NCBI GenBank assembly: GCA_938004235.1
Contig: CALKWL010000049.1
Span: forward strand, 1-5,758
DNA length: 5,758 bases
Direction: 5' to 3'
Source of the DNA: an uncultured Gammaproteobacteria bacterium
Lineage (GTDB): Bacteria; Pseudomonadota; Gammaproteobacteria; Halothiobacillales; Halothiobacillaceae
Every line of letters begins with the position of its first letter. The first letter of the stretch is position 1. A program made the translations under genes and the position numbers. Shown here in pieces: positions 5,712 through 5,758 of the stretch. The notes under the pieces were generated by a model, which ran no database searches, had not been told where the DNA came from, and saw only the letters and a program-made list of their open reading frames with translations.

Positions 5712-5758
5712 AGATCGGAAGAGCGTCGTGTAGGGAAAGAGTGTAGATCTCGGTGGTC
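5712..5758. other. Illumina TruSeq adapter remnant (not genomic)
   Basis: The terminal 47 bases begin AGATCGGAAGAGC and continue through GTCGTGTAGGG and GTAGATCTCGGTGGTC, the known reverse complement of the Illumina universal adapter. The first A may be either the last genomic base or the A-tail. This is untrimmed library sequence carried into an assembly; it should be removed and must not be annotated as biology. Confidence 0.97.

Noticed and set aside
5711..5713. TAG as the true stop of the last gene
   Set aside because: The last two bases come from adapter sequence; TolC-family proteins are several hundred residues longer.

Overview
The window reads as a fragment of a proteobacterial chromosome of moderate-to-high GC, probably a gammaproteobacterium or betaproteobacterium. 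This is inferred from the gene families and the Gram-negative tripartite efflux architecture; genus cannot be told from the sequence. It looks like a whole short Illumina contig, because the last 47 bases (5712-5758) are library adapter rather than genome. Both flanking genes are cut by the edges.

Left part (1-786, minus strand): the N-terminal 262 residues of a PLP-dependent glutamate decarboxylase of the GadA/GadB type, running off the left edge just before the catalytic lysine. A 293-bp divergent intergenic region (787-1079) follows. It holds a plausible sigma70 promoter for the decarboxylase, several overlapping inverted repeats close to the rightward operon, and strong Shine-Dalgarno sequences for both genes.

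Right part (1080-5711, plus strand): a compact five-gene operon. Its order is a cytoplasmic choloylglycine-hydrolase-family Ntn hydrolase (bile-salt hydrolase / penicillin V acylase superfamily), a small YtcA-like inner-membrane lipoprotein, an MdtN/HlyD-type membrane fusion protein, an MdtO/FUSC-type inner-membrane transporter, and the start of a TolC-family outer-membrane lipoprotein. Gene junctions overlap or lie within a few bases. The ytcA-mdtN-mdtO-OMF order follows the E. coli ytcA-mdtNOP sultam/multidrug efflux operon, with an amide hydrolase added at the front. The natural reading, which is inference, is that the cell cleaves an amide-linked compound in the cytosol and pumps a product or related toxic compound out through the tripartite pump. 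The divergent acid-resistance enzyme may share a stress context with it.

No mobile element, CRISPR array, tRNA or rRNA was seen. Nothing here is clearly an undescribed system. The most interesting points are the hydrolase-efflux coupling, the altered active-site residues of the hydrolase, and the nested inverted repeats in the shared control region. The adapter tail is an assembly artefact that creates a false stop codon in the last gene.
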